NCBI GenBank assembly: GCA_021399445.1
Contig: JAJTUQ010000001.1
Location: forward strand, 7,564,001 to 7,628,000
Length of the DNA: 64,000 nucleotides
DNA from: Xylogone sp. PMI_703
Taxonomy: Eukaryota; Ascomycota; Leotiomycetes
Direction of reading: 5' to 3'
Shown here: positions 33,564 through 45,700 of the stretch, one piece after another
Numbering within the stretch: the stretch's first letter is position 1
Layout of the letters: every line of letters begins with the position of its first letter
The notes under the pieces: generated by a model
Seen by the model: only the letters and a program-made list of their open reading frames with translations
Told to the model about the DNA's origin: nothing
Database searches by the model: none
Program-made: the position numbers and the translations under genes

Positions 33564-36481
33564 TCAGTGCCACTGGTTTTGCCCCATAAAGCCCTCCTCC
33601 AGCGTGCGATCTTCGAGATTCCTGATAAAGTCACGATTGCTGCGTGGGTTACCTTGTCCTCCTTGTGTAGCTCTACTGCCTCGTCTCCGCGCACTCCCCA
33701 GGTTCCCATCAGGAGCGCCGTCTGGAGGTGGAGGATAATATGCAGGACTTGGTTGTAGCCTGATAGGTTGACTTGGATCAAGATGACTGGCGACTCTTTG
33801 TATTGCTGCCGGAATACCGCCTTGCTGTACTTCCATTGTCGAAGCCCTCTGACGGCCAGACCGCACGGCTGCTTGGGCATATAGGCTTGGTTGCTGAGAC
33901 GGCGCTCCGTACTGGACAGGTGGCATTTGTGCAGGTGGCTGATTTATCATACCCATCTGGTTATATGGTGCAACTTGTTGAGAGGGGTATGGTGGTGGTG
34001 CTTGATGGTTTGTGTTCGGGGAGTACATGTTATTGTTGTTATACATTGGTGGGGCCTGACCTTGCGGTTGTTGCTGGTACTGGTTAATTGGCGCCCCCGC
34101 TGCATAGCCTGACTGAGCTGCCGAATGAGCCTGCGCAGTAGCTTGGGCCTGGGCTGCTTGCGCGCGTTGTTTGCTCAATGCCTCGGCTTGCTGCTGCTGT
34201 TGCGTACCTGGAGCTGGTGATCTATTGATTGAGCTCGACTTGAGGTTCATTGGAGGGACAAATGGCCCCGTATACTTCTGTTGTGTAATAAAGGGATGCA
34301 ACTTCGCCTGCTGTGGTGACCATCTTTCCAGAGGGTTAATATTCAGCAGGCCACGAACAAAGTCAATGAACGCAACCCGGTTGTTCATTTCTAAACAATA
34401 GATGTCAGTTTATGGTTGTATACAGCAGAGGTTGAGCTCACCTCTATCTATCTCACTCTGTTTCATATTCTTTCTAGGCATTGGGTATGATCGAATGATC
34501 TCTGGAAGAGTGGTTGCTTGGAAGTATTTTTTGCTTGGCTGTTCTTTAGTACCGTGTTCGCGTGAGTACTGTTCCAAACTCTTGAGATGATAAGTCCTCC
34601 TGCCGTAGTCGTCTACATCATGCCGTTTCTCAAAAAATTCGCCTGCTTGCTTCCCCATTTCGAGCATCCAGTTTGGAGGGTTGCCCAACATCTCCACGAT
34701 CCGCGAAACTTGGTTGTATTCTGATGAGCCTGGAAACAAAGGCAATCCCAAAAACAGCTCAACCACTATACAGCCTAGAGACCACATATCAATTGCTGAT
34801 GAATAGGGAAGCCCTAAAAGAACTTCTGGAGATCGATAGAACCTCGACTGGATGTAGGTGTATACAGTCTGTCTTTCATCGCAAGCTGAACCGAAATCTA
34901 TTATCTTGATTATCGGGCTTTCAAGATTTTTGAGTAATATATTTTCAGGCTTGAGATCGCAATGAATCAGACGTGCTTTATTAAGAAGGCTGAGCCCATT
35001 CAAGAGTTGTTGCGCAAATACCCTCACTAGAGTAGTGCTAAGTCCTCGAAATTGATTCTGCTTAATCAATTCATAAAGATTGACACTAAGTAGCTCAAAT
35101 ACAAGGCAAAGATGCTGCCGATGAATGAAGGTATCCTTTAACCGAAGGAGATGATGGTCATCATTCTTATCGAGTTTGCTATTAAGCTGTGGTGATATTA
35201 GTAAATGTGTTGAGCAACACTGATAGTGAAGTGTCTTACTAGATCTAAGACAGACACTTCCATCATGCTCTGGTTGAAATATGCTGTCCTGTTCTTTATC
35301 ACCTTCACCGCAACGACCTCCTGGGTTTTGAGATTTTGGCACTTTACGACCTGGCCGAATGTTCCTTGGCCGAGAACATCAAGGATGAGATATCGATTCC
35401 TAAGGCTCTCGTTAGTATACATGTCTTCAGAGTTATCGAAGATCAACCGTACTTATGACCAGTCTCTTCTGATCCAAGAATATCATTCACGTAAAGTATG
35501 TAATCACTGTCTTCATTGTCGTAACCATCGTTCTTTACCCCCTTACTTGGTTTGGTAAGAACCCGCCGTGGATTTCTAGACGACTCATATTTGAAGCTTG
35601 GGTTACAGATTCGGTAGGTCGATGGAAGATGGCTAGTGAGGGCTTGTAGAGGCTTCATGCGAGATGTTAGCATATATTAGAGAATTGAAATTTCAGCTTG
35701 GTCCTACACTTATAAATCCTCCTTCTGGGTTTGCTCTTCGGAACGCTGGCTGAGAGTTTACTTTAGGTTTTAGGTCTGACATAGAGCGCACTTTGGTAAA
35801 CTCTGGAACAGGTCCCTTGCCAGGAGGTCCCTGGGAAGATTGCATGACAGGCCTCCTACTGGGAGATTTGGGATCGTTTCCAAATACCGCATTTAACTGC
35901 GTTATCGCAGAGGCTGGATAGCTTTCGTTGTTTGAGGAATAGGGTGTGATAGGTGGGAGTTGCGGCGCCTGCTGACGGCTATTGTAATATGAATTTGTTG
36001 AGGAATAGTTTCCTGGTCTAGTTGGTGACTGGCGATGATTTGCTGCTTGAGAGCCATATTGGCTTTGCTGCGGCGAAGAAACGTACGGAGAGGTTGGTGA
36101 CAGTGTATCCATAGGAGAATAGCGCTGTGCTGCTGAAGATGGTTCTTGGTTTGAATAGTGTTGTACAGCCCGACTTCCAGAGAGATGCTGTTGGTGGTGG
36201 GGTCGCATTGGATATTTCATACCGCTGTAAGGATCTCCTGCATCCTGCATTGCCACATCTCCATTGCCATCTCTCACTTGTGATGCTGAAGTAGGCGAAG
36301 CCCCGGTAGGCTGAGAATTTCCCGCCATTGCGTTCTGATATTGTTCGTAGGTAAATCCAGCGGGCGGTTGAGTCTGACCGTTGGCACTGTAATCTCTAGC
36401 CATCTGGGTCTGATTCGAGGTGTTACCATTATACCTTCTAGCAGACCCTGTAGAGTCAGAATATGGCTGCCATTGATCCAT
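33564..36481 (-). CDS. yak1: DYRK-family protein kinase Yak1
   Basis: Growth-restraining Ser/Thr kinase of the DYRK family, antagonised by PKA/TOR signalling in fungi. Exons: 36481-35708, 35652-35453, 35399-35240, 35186-34442, 34390-33564; 901 aa. A long Gln/Ser/Pro-rich N-terminus precedes the kinase domain starting RYLILDVLGQGTFGQV (about residue 327). VAVKVIKN carries the ATP lysine, HCDLKPEN the catalytic Asp (about 455) and DFGS the Mg loop. The DYRK activation loop YTYIQSRFYRSPE has its autophosphorylated second Tyr at about 489. The C-terminus is a poly-Gln/Pro tail (QQQQQAEALSKQRAQ). The exon 1 donor is GTAGGA and exon 3 starts at AATCG; both restore conserved sequence and phase. Confidence 0.93.
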
Positions 36482-38194
36482 CGTGAATCAGATGGCTGAC
36501 GTTGTGACAAATCGAGGGGTTCGCAAGAGCTCGAGTAGCGCCAACGTGGGATGGTCCAGAAGCCTGAAATGCGTCGCAGCTCGAAGCTGTCGACGGGAAA
36601 GCACAAGGCCGGGAGCGCGTCGCAGGCCAAAAGGAGCACCTCTTCAGAGAGGCAAGTATAGCCCTTAGAGATCCTGCTTTTCGTCACCAACGCATGGCCG
36701 TGGGCAGGTCGACGTTTAAAGATAGAGATAGAGAGGACGTCGTCGTTGCAGCTGGTCCCAACTTTTAGCGCGTGGGTGATCAACATTGGTGGCTTGCGAC
36801 TGTCATTGGCGAGCAGGTTCTACAGTGTTCGTATCCATACCCAACTCAACCGCCACCAAGCATCACCACAACATCTTATTTCAAGGTATCCAGGAGCTAC
36901 GCCTTCTAAATGTTCTAGGTTTTACGAATTTCAGGTGACTCCAGGAGAAATAGCGTAGCGGAAAATATTTCAAGGCCTGAAGCTACAGCCCCAAACCGCG
37001 GTACTTCTCTCTACAGAACGCTGCGAAAGCAATTAGTGAGCAGCGCCCGTCGCACTACTGTTGTATCGCATCTGGTTATGGAGTGGGCTGCGCAGTTAGA
37101 GTATCCCAGGTGCAATTGGTTCAATACGGGTTTCTAGCTTTATTTTGGCCGTCATTTGTGTCCCAGAGGGTCGTGATCCGTAAGGAATACAAAGATAATC
37201 TACTAGATTGTATTGACTCTCTACAACATCTTTTAAGTTTTTGAAGCGGTTCCAACCCGTACAGCTTCTTTATCTTGTGATGTACGAGTGAGGAATGCAT
37301 TATATAAATTTGATCGCTGTAAGAGAAGTTATGGTGAAATCCAAAGTGGTGATTTATGGGTCTGCTCTAATATTACTCATTAGTACTACTTCTTGGGCTA
37401 AAGGAAATCTCCATTGCGCCGATTTGTCACTGGGAGAGCAGTTGCACAACTCACGAATCAATGTAGGCAATTAAATCTGAGACCTCTTCAGCTGGTGAAA
37501 GGGTGCTACCACTCATCCACAATCTTCCCTCGTTCCTAGTCCGTATATAATATTTTTATAGCGTCATTGACCGCTCATTCTTACTGTGCTTACTTTTGGA
37601 CTTAACCCTGCCTGTACGCCGTAACCTATCTGAAACTTGTTGGTGGAGTCCAGACTACAAGTTGGGCAGCTAATCAATGTGGATCGCCACTACCCCATAT
37701 GTACCAACAGAGTCTGACATCAAGAAAAACTTGGAATCCATACATACAATTATTTTGGATTTTCACGTGCGTACTTTAGGATCTCGAAAACAAAGAAATT
37801 CTCGGGTCTGGATAACCATTTGACTAGCTTCAGGAACAGCCTAGTCACGTGAGGGGACAAGGCTGCAGATTACCTTGTTAGCTAAACATGCGGTCTCTAG
37901 TTAAACACGGCTGGATTAGCCACAAATTTTCAGCCACACATCCACAGGTTGGAGCCTTGAGATGACGCACCATAAGTCATTTTAAGAGTTTAATGGTTTC
38001 ATACTTCACCTTCTACACTTCATAGTAACTGATGGAAGGCAAAATAACCGTTTTCATTTACTAGTTTCTTGATTTTCCAGTGCCTTATCTTCTGAGCTCA
38101 GTAACAGTTCACCTTGTATGCATTGTTGCCACCTGCAACAGAGGCAACCTCAATAGTTGCTACGCTACCAATTATTACACCTTGGTTCTAGAGG
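36482..38194. other. 1.7-kb divergent intergenic region between yak1 and rad26
   Basis: Carries the promoters of both genes. No open frame with protein character was found. A GC-richer part near yak1 (36480-36780) gives way to AT-rich sequence. A TGGTTCAATAC/GCGGTTCCAACCC pair near 37128 and 37244 faintly resembles tRNA B-boxes but lacks a foldable tRNA. Confidence 0.5.
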
Positions 38195-41100
38195 ATGGAT
38201 TTTCCTACTGGTTTTAATGAGTCTAGCAAAAAGCAGGAGCATGCCAATAGTGATTCCGTGGTCGCAACCAGGCTAGACGAAGATGATGCTGGAAACGCTG
38301 GTACAGCTCTTGTAGATGAAGCGGTTGCTCTTCAGGGCCTGACCGAGGGGGTTCGAGATCAGGATGAGTTAGAGAGGGATATTACGCATCAAGCCAGTTT
38401 GGTTCTGATTGAACAGGAAGATGAGCGAGATCAGAAGCGAATCGATAGAGTCAATAACAGCATCGAAAAGCTTGAAAGTCAATGTCAAAGACAGAGGCGT
38501 CGCTTGAATACTCTTGGGAACAACCCTCTTATGCGGAATCGCTGCCTAGATGACATAAAGCGGATTGAGGCTGATATTGCGAGACTCAAGAATGATATCG
38601 TTGAAATTCGCGGTCGAATAGATGAAAGACACCAGCATGATAGTATTCCAGCAAATGAGGAGATCGATACGGCTGGAGGCAATAGAAGGCTGCCTAATGA
38701 GAGTAGACGAGAGTTTCTCATCCGTACTGGCAAAATCACTCCATTTTCACGCGTGACCGGAGCTACAGCAGATGATAGTGCAGAAAATCTGACTGAGGTT
38801 CTCTTAGATGCAGAAGAAGCCGCCGAGACCGAGGGCATTAATGCCAGTGAGGACATAGGTCCGCAGTCTCATCAAAATCTTAAAGCTCCGGGATTCGCGG
38901 GTATTGAGGTGAGCGAGTTGCTTTCTCCCGAGAATGAGTTTTCATTGCGTCCTCGCAAGAGGAGGCGAGTAGAGCAGACAGAACGGAAGGCCACTCCACG
39001 TGGATCTTCTCCAGACTTAGATGCAGATTTTACTCCCGAGCTCTCGGACATAGATCTTGAAGAATTTAGAGAGGAGACAGAGGAAGATGAAGAGGATAAG
39101 CTCTTGACTACGAGAACTTCTACGAAACGACAGGGCAGGACCAAACCTGTTACCGAAGGGAAAATAGATTTCACTAGTATCGATGATGGAAATGAACAGA
39201 TGTATCAAGCTAGACTTCGGAAGTGGGTAGATAAAAGAAGCGCTGCCCGTCTTCACAGTCGTCAACAGCATGATAGAGAAACTACACAGCACAATGACAA
39301 TGAAGAAGAATGGTTCAGAGAGTGCCCCAATGCTCCTGATCACTCTCTTGAGAACGGTATTAGGCTTCCTGGAGATATATACCCGGCTTTATTTGATTAT
39401 CAGAAAACAGGCGTGCAATGGCTCGGCGAATTATATGCTCAACAGGTTGGTGGTATCGTTGGTGACGAAATGGGCCTCGGGAAGACTATACAAGTGATAT
39501 CATTTATTGCTGGTCTACACTATAGTAAAAAGCTTAGCAAGCCTGTTATCATAGTAGCCCCGGCAACAGTTTTGCAGCAGTGGGTCAACGAATTCCATCG
39601 CTGGTGGCCGCCCCTTAGAGTGTCGATTCTTCACAGCTCCGGCAGTGGCATGCTTAATGTTCGTAATGAGGGTAGGATGGAGGAAGAAGAGGAGGAGATT
39701 ATATGGGGCACAGAAAAAAGGCCCTCAAGATCTTCAAAATCAGCGAAAAGGATTGTTGATAGAGTCGTCCAACATGGCCACGTCCTAGTTACAACATATG
39801 CCGGCCTTCAAACTTATAGTGATGTTTTGATACCAGTAGATTGGGGTTATGCTGTACTTGACGAAGGCCATAAGATTCGAAATCCGAACACAGCAATTAC
39901 TATATACTGCAAAGAGTTGAGAACACCCAATCGAATTATTCTCTCTGGAACTCCAATGCAAAACAATTTGATCGAGCTCTGGTCTCTCTTTGATTTTGTT
40001 TTCCCTATGCGACTGGGTACTTTAGTAAATTTTCGGCAGGCATTTGAGGTACCAATTAAGCTAGGTGGCTATGCCAATGCAACAAATTTACAGATTATTA
40101 CCGCTACTAAGTGTGCGGAAACTTTGAAGACAGCCATCAGTCCATATCTTCTACAGCGGCTCAAAGTTGATGTTGCAGCTGATCTACCCAAAAAGAGTGA
40201 GCAGGTTCTTTTCTGTAAACTCACGAAACCACAAAGAGAAGCATATGAAATCTTCCTCTCTTCCAATGAAATGACATCCATCTTGAATCACAAACGGCAG
40301 TCACTATACGGGATCGATATTCTTCGCAAAATCTGCAACCATCCAGACCTTCTAGATCCAACCTTAAAGACTAAGCCAGGATATAAGTGGGGAAGTCCAA
40401 ATAAATCCGGAAAGATGCAAGTTGTTAAGGCTTTATTAGAAATGTGGAAGCGTTTTGGCCATAAGACTTTACTCTTCACTCAAGGTGTACAGATGTTAAA
40501 CATTATTGAGGACTACATCAAAGGCCTTGACGGTTTTAGATACCTCCGTATGGACGGATCCACTAATATCAGGGAGAGGCAGAGTTTGGTTGATCAATTT
40601 AACAACGATCCTGACCTTCATGTTTTCCTCCTCACTACTAAAGTAGGTGGTCTTGGAGTAAATCTAACCGGCGCGAACCGAGTCATTATCTTCGATCCAG
40701 ACTGGAATCCGTCAACGGATGTACAAGCTCGCGAACGGGCTTGGAGATTAGGGCAGAAGAAGGAAGTCACAATATATCGACTCATGACTGCAGGAACTAT
40801 AGAGGAGAAGATATATCATCGCCAAATATTCAAGCAATTCTTGACCAACAAAATCCTGAAAGACCCTAAACAACGGCAGACGTTTCAAATGAAAGACCTC
40901 TATGATCTCTTTACACTTGGAGGCACAGATGCTGAGACTACGGAGACTGGCGAGATGTTCAAAGGTACGGAGGTTCGTTTCATCAGCAAGCTTGAAAGTG
41001 GTAGCCCGGAAAATGCTGCAATCATTCAAGAACCACCTGGAACAACGAAGTTTCAGCCTGAGAAATCGCCAGAGCAGGAACACGAAGACGTGAATGCTCA

Positions 41101-41761
41101 AGTACGAAATCTAACTGGAGTGGCAGGATTGGAAGATTTCCGCGGTGATCCTGAAGAGGAGAAGCCGTCGTCCGAAGAACACAGGTTAATGGAAGGTATA
41201 TTCGCAAGGTCTGGAGTGCATAGTGCCCTCGAACATGATCAGATCATCAACGGAAAGAAAGTTATCTCCGCAGACCGCGGCATGATAGAACGTGAAGCTA
41301 GAAAAGTAGCTGCTGAAGCCGCTGCAGAGTTGCGCAAGGCTGGCGAAGTTGCGAAAGCAGTTGAACCTGGAACTGTGACTTGGACAGGTGAATTTGGCAC
41401 CGCAGGCAGACCAATGAACATTAGACAGACAGCAGGACCAAGCTCTGTTAGTATTCTAGCAAATCTTGCCAACAAACAAGGGATCTCAGGTATACACAGC
41501 CCTGGCCGCTCACGGTCCGGCACGCCTAACAGCGAAAGAACGCCACGAGGGAAAGATTTCATGAAATTAATTAGAGATTTCATCAAATCTCAAGGCGGTT
41601 CCGTTCCAAGCCAGGCTTTGGTGAATCACTTTGACCGAATGTGTAGAACCCCTCAACAAACTGCTGAATTTAAGCATATGCTGGGTGAGATTGCTAGGTT
41701 GGAAAAAGGAGAGACAAGCCGGATGAGAGGAAGGTGGGTTTTACGTGATGAATTCAAATAA
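38195..41761 (+). CDS. rad26: Rad26/CSB, SNF2-family ATPase of transcription-coupled repair
   Basis: CSB homologue that recognises RNA polymerase II stalled at DNA damage and pushes it forward using ATP. Single exon, 1188 aa. The N-terminal coiled-coil region (about residues 60-150, rich in Glu, Arg, Lys) and an acidic, KRRR-containing linker precede the SNF2 core. Core motifs are Walker A DEMGLGKT (about residue 424), motif II DEGH (about 554), SGTPMQNNLIELWSL, and the C-lobe signature WNPSTDVQARERAWRLGQ (about 835-855). The C-terminus has a winged-helix-like segment (GGSVPSQALVNHFDRMC). The ATG at 38195 is the first in frame. Confidence 0.94.
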   Translation: MDFPTGFNESSKKQEHANSDSVVATRLDEDDAGNAGTALVDEAVALQGLTEGVRDQDELERDITHQASLVLIEQEDERDQKRIDRVNNSIEKLESQCQRQRRRLNTLGNNPLMRNRCLDDIKRIEADIARLKNDIVEIRGRIDERHQHDSIPANEEIDTAGGNRRLPNESRREFLIRTGKITPFSRVTGATADDSAENLTEVLLDAEEAAETEGINASEDIGPQSHQNLKAPGFAGIEVSELLSPENEFSLRPRKRRRVEQTERKATPRGSSPDLDADFTPELSDIDLEEFREETEEDEEDKLLTTRTSTKRQGRTKPVTEGKIDFTSIDDGNEQMYQARLRKWVDKRSAARLHSRQQHDRETTQHNDNEEEWFRECPNAPDHSLENGIRLPGDIYPALFDYQKTGVQWLGELYAQQVGGIVGDEMGLGKTIQVISFIAGLHYSKKLSKPVIIVAPATVLQQWVNEFHRWWPPLRVSILHSSGSGMLNVRNEGRMEEEEEEIIWGTEKRPSRSSKSAKRIVDRVVQHGHVLVTTYAGLQTYSDVLIPVDWGYAVLDEGHKIRNPNTAITIYCKELRTPNRIILSGTPMQNNLIELWSLFDFVFPMRLGTLVNFRQAFEVPIKLGGYANATNLQIITATKCAETLKTAISPYLLQRLKVDVAADLPKKSEQVLFCKLTKPQREAYEIFLSSNEMTSILNHKRQSLYGIDILRKICNHPDLLDPTLKTKPGYKWGSPNKSGKMQVVKALLEMWKRFGHKTLLFTQGVQMLNIIEDYIKGLDGFRYLRMDGSTNIRERQSLVDQFNNDPDLHVFLLTTKVGGLGVNLTGANRVIIFDPDWNPSTDVQARERAWRLGQKKEVTIYRLMTAGTIEEKIYHRQIFKQFLTNKILKDPKQRQTFQMKDLYDLFTLGGTDAETTETGEMFKGTEVRFISKLESGSPENAAIIQEPPGTTKFQPEKSPEQEHEDVNAQVRNLTGVAGLEDFRGDPEEEKPSSEEHRLMEGIFARSGVHSALEHDQIINGKKVISADRGMIEREARKVAAEAAAELRKAGEVAKAVEPGTVTWTGEFGTAGRPMNIRQTAGPSSVSILANLANKQGISGIHSPGRSRSGTPNSERTPRGKDFMKLIRDFIKSQGGSVPSQALVNHFDRMCRTPQQTAEFKHMLGEIARLEKGETSRMRGRWVLRDEFK

Positions 41762-42739
41762 ATGGCGTGGTTGTCAGCCAGTTTTCAAGACGGTTATAGA
41801 TTTGGGCTTGATCGCCCTGGGGTCAGCATGGCTTACAGCCCTTACACATCTTAGATAGATAATAGCACGTCAATAGTACAAAACCTAGTATATAATTTGC
41901 GAATTCGACTCGTTAAAGACTGGTCATTTTTCGTGAATAGTGAAGCTACGATCTAATGGCAAGAGCATTTAGTGTAGAACTGCACACATAGTTCACGCAC
42001 ATGTTTAAAGTGATCCTAGTATAACAGAGGGTATAGGGGAAATCTTTGATTCAGTATCGGATACTGGCAGTTAGGATCGAACTAATCAAATATTTGTACA
42101 GAGTCATCACCATTTCCTCCCACTACACCATCCGCAGATAACCGGTCAGTGCAATGAAATAACCTCTTCCCAGGCCCATGATGCCATCCGTCCCAGACCA
42201 ACCCTCCGGAACTGGAAACACGCAATTATAAGACCACCAGCCAAATATTAACAGGAAAGGTCATCATACCCATTCATGCCAGTTCATCCGCAAAAAAAAG
42301 CAAGTATTGCTGAAATCAATGCCAAACGCAGAAAATGCAACGCAAGGATGATAGAGACTTCTAGGATCTCTCAAGAAGAACCATAAAATCTCTCAAAAGC
42401 AACCTTAAATCAAAAAGGGCACAAATTTCCAGCTCATATTTTCCCTCTGAGAGGTTACTCATGAGTCAAGAAAGGACCATCGTGATGGAAGAAGAAACCA
42501 AAAAAAGAAACTCGTCTTCCCGCACACCAATACCAGACATGCGCAAGAAATAAGGAAGAAATCTGGTGACGGGATGTAGTCTATGATTCGATGTGAGGTA
42601 TCATGATAGAATGGAGAGAACGGAAAGAACTTTTTAAGACACTTTTGGAATGGAGCCCGCCACAAATGCAAGATCAGTTGCCTGTCTATACAGAGATATT
42701 AAAAGGGTCTTCTCGAACAGAGTTGTGAGAATTGAATGC
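41762..42739. other. convergent 3' region between rad26 and eIF4G
   Basis: About 1 kb where two genes end facing each other. No gene supported; short frames only. Confidence 0.5.
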
Positions 42740-45700
42740 TCAAGATTCGCCCTCCTTATCAACGGACTTTCCTGCAGATGCAGGAGTTGCCTTTGTTAAC
42801 TCAGGGGAAACCGATGTTGAGGGAGGAGAAGCTGGGTGCTCCGTCTCACCGGAACCTAATCCTGCAAGAAGACTAAATAAAGTATGTTAGCAAAGGACGG
42901 GACTTAAAGTAATCGATAAAGAACAAATACCTGAATGCATTTGCTGAGCTAGCAGACTCTTTTTCCTTTTGTTGAGGAGGTGTGCCTGTTCTTGATGAAG
43001 CTCCCGAATCTTCACCAGTTCTGCTCAGTGAACCACCTGGGCCCATCTTGCGACCACTGTTGCTTCGCGATGAGAACATGGAGGTAGGGCCAAAGGACAT
43101 CTGCTGGCTAGCTTGGCGGCTTGCACCACCTTTGTTAGCAAGACGACGTAGATCATCCATGCCAACCGTGTTCTTCTGATAATCAACAGGGGGTTGATTG
43201 CCGTATTGGTTTGAGAAGTTTCGAGAGTCTCCCCTTCCGATCTGCATACGTCCTCCACCACTACCACGCTGACTACCTCGAGCGGTCTCTACGGCCTTCT
43301 GGGCGGCCGCGGCCTCAGCCTATATAATGTTAGATGTTTATTCATTGATGTAAGTGTATATACGAGAACATACCTCAGCTCTGATTTCTTCAAGCGTCTT
43401 TGGACCTTTGTCAGATTCCTTTGAAGCCCATCGCTTCCTACGAAGATCTACTATGTCCATAAGCATGAATCGAAGACGACTCGGTAATTCAGGTGTGTCG
43501 ATCATTGTTTGGATGCGTGCGAAATAGACATCCATCATAGGTCGGCCCTTTTCAGTACTATCAAGGTTGGCACCAATAGTCTTCAGTAGTTTCGTCAGTG
43601 ACTCGATTTCAGCCTCATCTGGAATGCCGGTGTAATCCACAAGCTTCTTGACACACTCATGCATAATACGTTCAGTAAGCATGCTCAACTTGTAGAGTTC
43701 GCCGATAAACTGTACCAAACCAAGACCACGTCTCTTGGCAGCAGCAGCAGCGTAATATTCGTCCGACATCATAACGGCTTCTTCGGTCTTTGCTTCTCCC
43801 TCTGGCTTCTCAGGGAGATTGACCTTCCAACCACGCTCGAATTCTTCCTGGCATCTATTGAGTAGGTACTTCCGGAACAGATTGCCTCCGGAGACAACGT
43901 TGCCATTCTTATCAAGAATAGATTCATCCTTGATGTCAGGACTCATCGTCTCTAGCATGCGCTTACAGAATTTCGCATACATAGAGGCCCAGTGAGCTTC
44001 ATCCGTGGCCTTCTCGAAGGTAAGCTGAATGACCTGCCGCAGTGTACGCCCATCTGCTTCATCCTTTGATTGTGCTGCGATAGCAAGGATTTGGTCGGCA
44101 ATCTTATCAAACTTCTCCGGAGTCATCTTGTTGAGTGCTGCCTTGACCTTACGTTGGACCATGTCAGGTTCCATATGTCCACCAGGAGTGGGCCCAACGG
44201 CACCAGTAGCAGGTTTTTGGGAACCAACACTGAGGGGCTTCCAACCATTAGCCGTAACCTCAATAGGCTTGACTTCCATACCAGCTGTGAGCGGCATAGT
44301 CTTGGCAGCCTGAGCTTCGGCCTTTGCATTCGAGGTAGAGTATTCACCGCGTCTACTGCTATTACCACCTCGTTGAGACTTGCTCTGCTGGCGTGGCGAA
44401 TGGGGCATACCCATATTGGAACTCGAGGGTGTTCTATTCATAGCAGAGCCGCCGGGGAATGCTCCACCAGGACGGTTGAAGGAGGTCAAAGGATTGCTAC
44501 CGGCAGGTCGGTTCATATTCGACATGGCGAAACGCTGTTCCGATGTAGTTCCGGCTGGTAGCGTCTTGCCACCTACGCCGAAAGTACCCATCATAGTATA
44601 TCCAGAAGCAGCATTTCGGTTTGATCCTTGCCTGGGACCCATGCCTGAAGGGGTTCTTGTAGAAGACCGTGCTGAACCTCCATCCGTATCGCCGATGAGA
44701 GATTTGATCTGTGATTCAAACTCCAACGAAGGTTTCTCAGTAAATACCTTTTGGAATTGTAGCAAGAACTCTTTATCATATTTGAAGCTTCGACCTTTGG
44801 CAGCTGTGTTGAGTGCTGGATTTGGAGAACTGATGTTTGGTGGATAGAGACTTGAATTAATGACAGTGAGGAACCGAGCAGATTTGAGTGACTGAAGGGC
44901 AGCACTTGGTTGAGGGGGCTCTACAGGCTTGGTATTGATTGGAGCAAGATTGAGTGCAGGTGGCTTCGATCTCTTTTCCGTAGCTGAAGGCTTTGGAGGT
45001 GGTCCCATTGAGTCATCTGAAGCAGGTGTAGAAGCACCGCTGTCGGTACCAAGAGTCATATTAGAGAGCTTGGATGCCAAAGTGCTGGGCGTGAGAGGAG
45101 TTGACTTCTCTTCCTCCTTCCCATCCAATTTGTAGCTCTTCTTCAATTCGGCCTCAACACTGGATTTACCACTCTGACCCTTTGCTTCGGCTTCGGCTCT
45201 CTTACGCTCACGCTCGTCCTCAAGGCGTTCCATCTCGCGTTCAGCCTCCCGTAATTTGCGGTCATTTTCCTCCGCCTCGGCGGCATGTTTCTCAGCTTCG
45301 GCTTTGGCAGCAGCCTCCTTCTCAGCAGCACGCTTAGCAAGAATTTCAGCTTCCTTCCTCTCTCTTTCTGCCTCTGCTTCTTCCATCTCCCGGATTTGTC
45401 GTTCCAGCTCCTCTTCCTCTTCCTGCTTCGCCTTCTCTGCTGCAGCCTTTGCTTCGGCCTCCTCTTTGGCCTTCGCTTCCTCGGCAGCTTTTGCCTCTTG
45501 CTTAGCCTTTTCCTCCTCCTTTGCTTTCGCTTCAGCTGCAGCTTTATCTGCTTCAGCAGCAGCCGCTGCCTTAACCTTCTCCATCATCTCTGCCTTAATC
45601 TGATCCTGGGTTTTAGCAGGTGCAGTACTATCAGACCTTCCGTGTTGCGGGGTCATTGATTTGGGTGGTGGGGTTGGTGTAGATACAACTGGAGGAGTTC

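Noticed and set aside
37120..37270. Possible tRNA B-box-like sequences
   Set aside because: The matches to GGTTCRANNCC are partial, and no acceptor stem, A-box or anticodon arm could be placed around them.
42459..42671. Short minus-strand frame in the rad26/eIF4G convergent region
   Set aside because: Hydrophobic, Phe/Ser-rich chance translation with no start context or conservation evidence.
44070..45660. Several + strand open frames opposite eIF4G
   Set aside because: They are shadows of the low-complexity Ala/Glu/Lys-rich coding region, in which antisense stops are rare.
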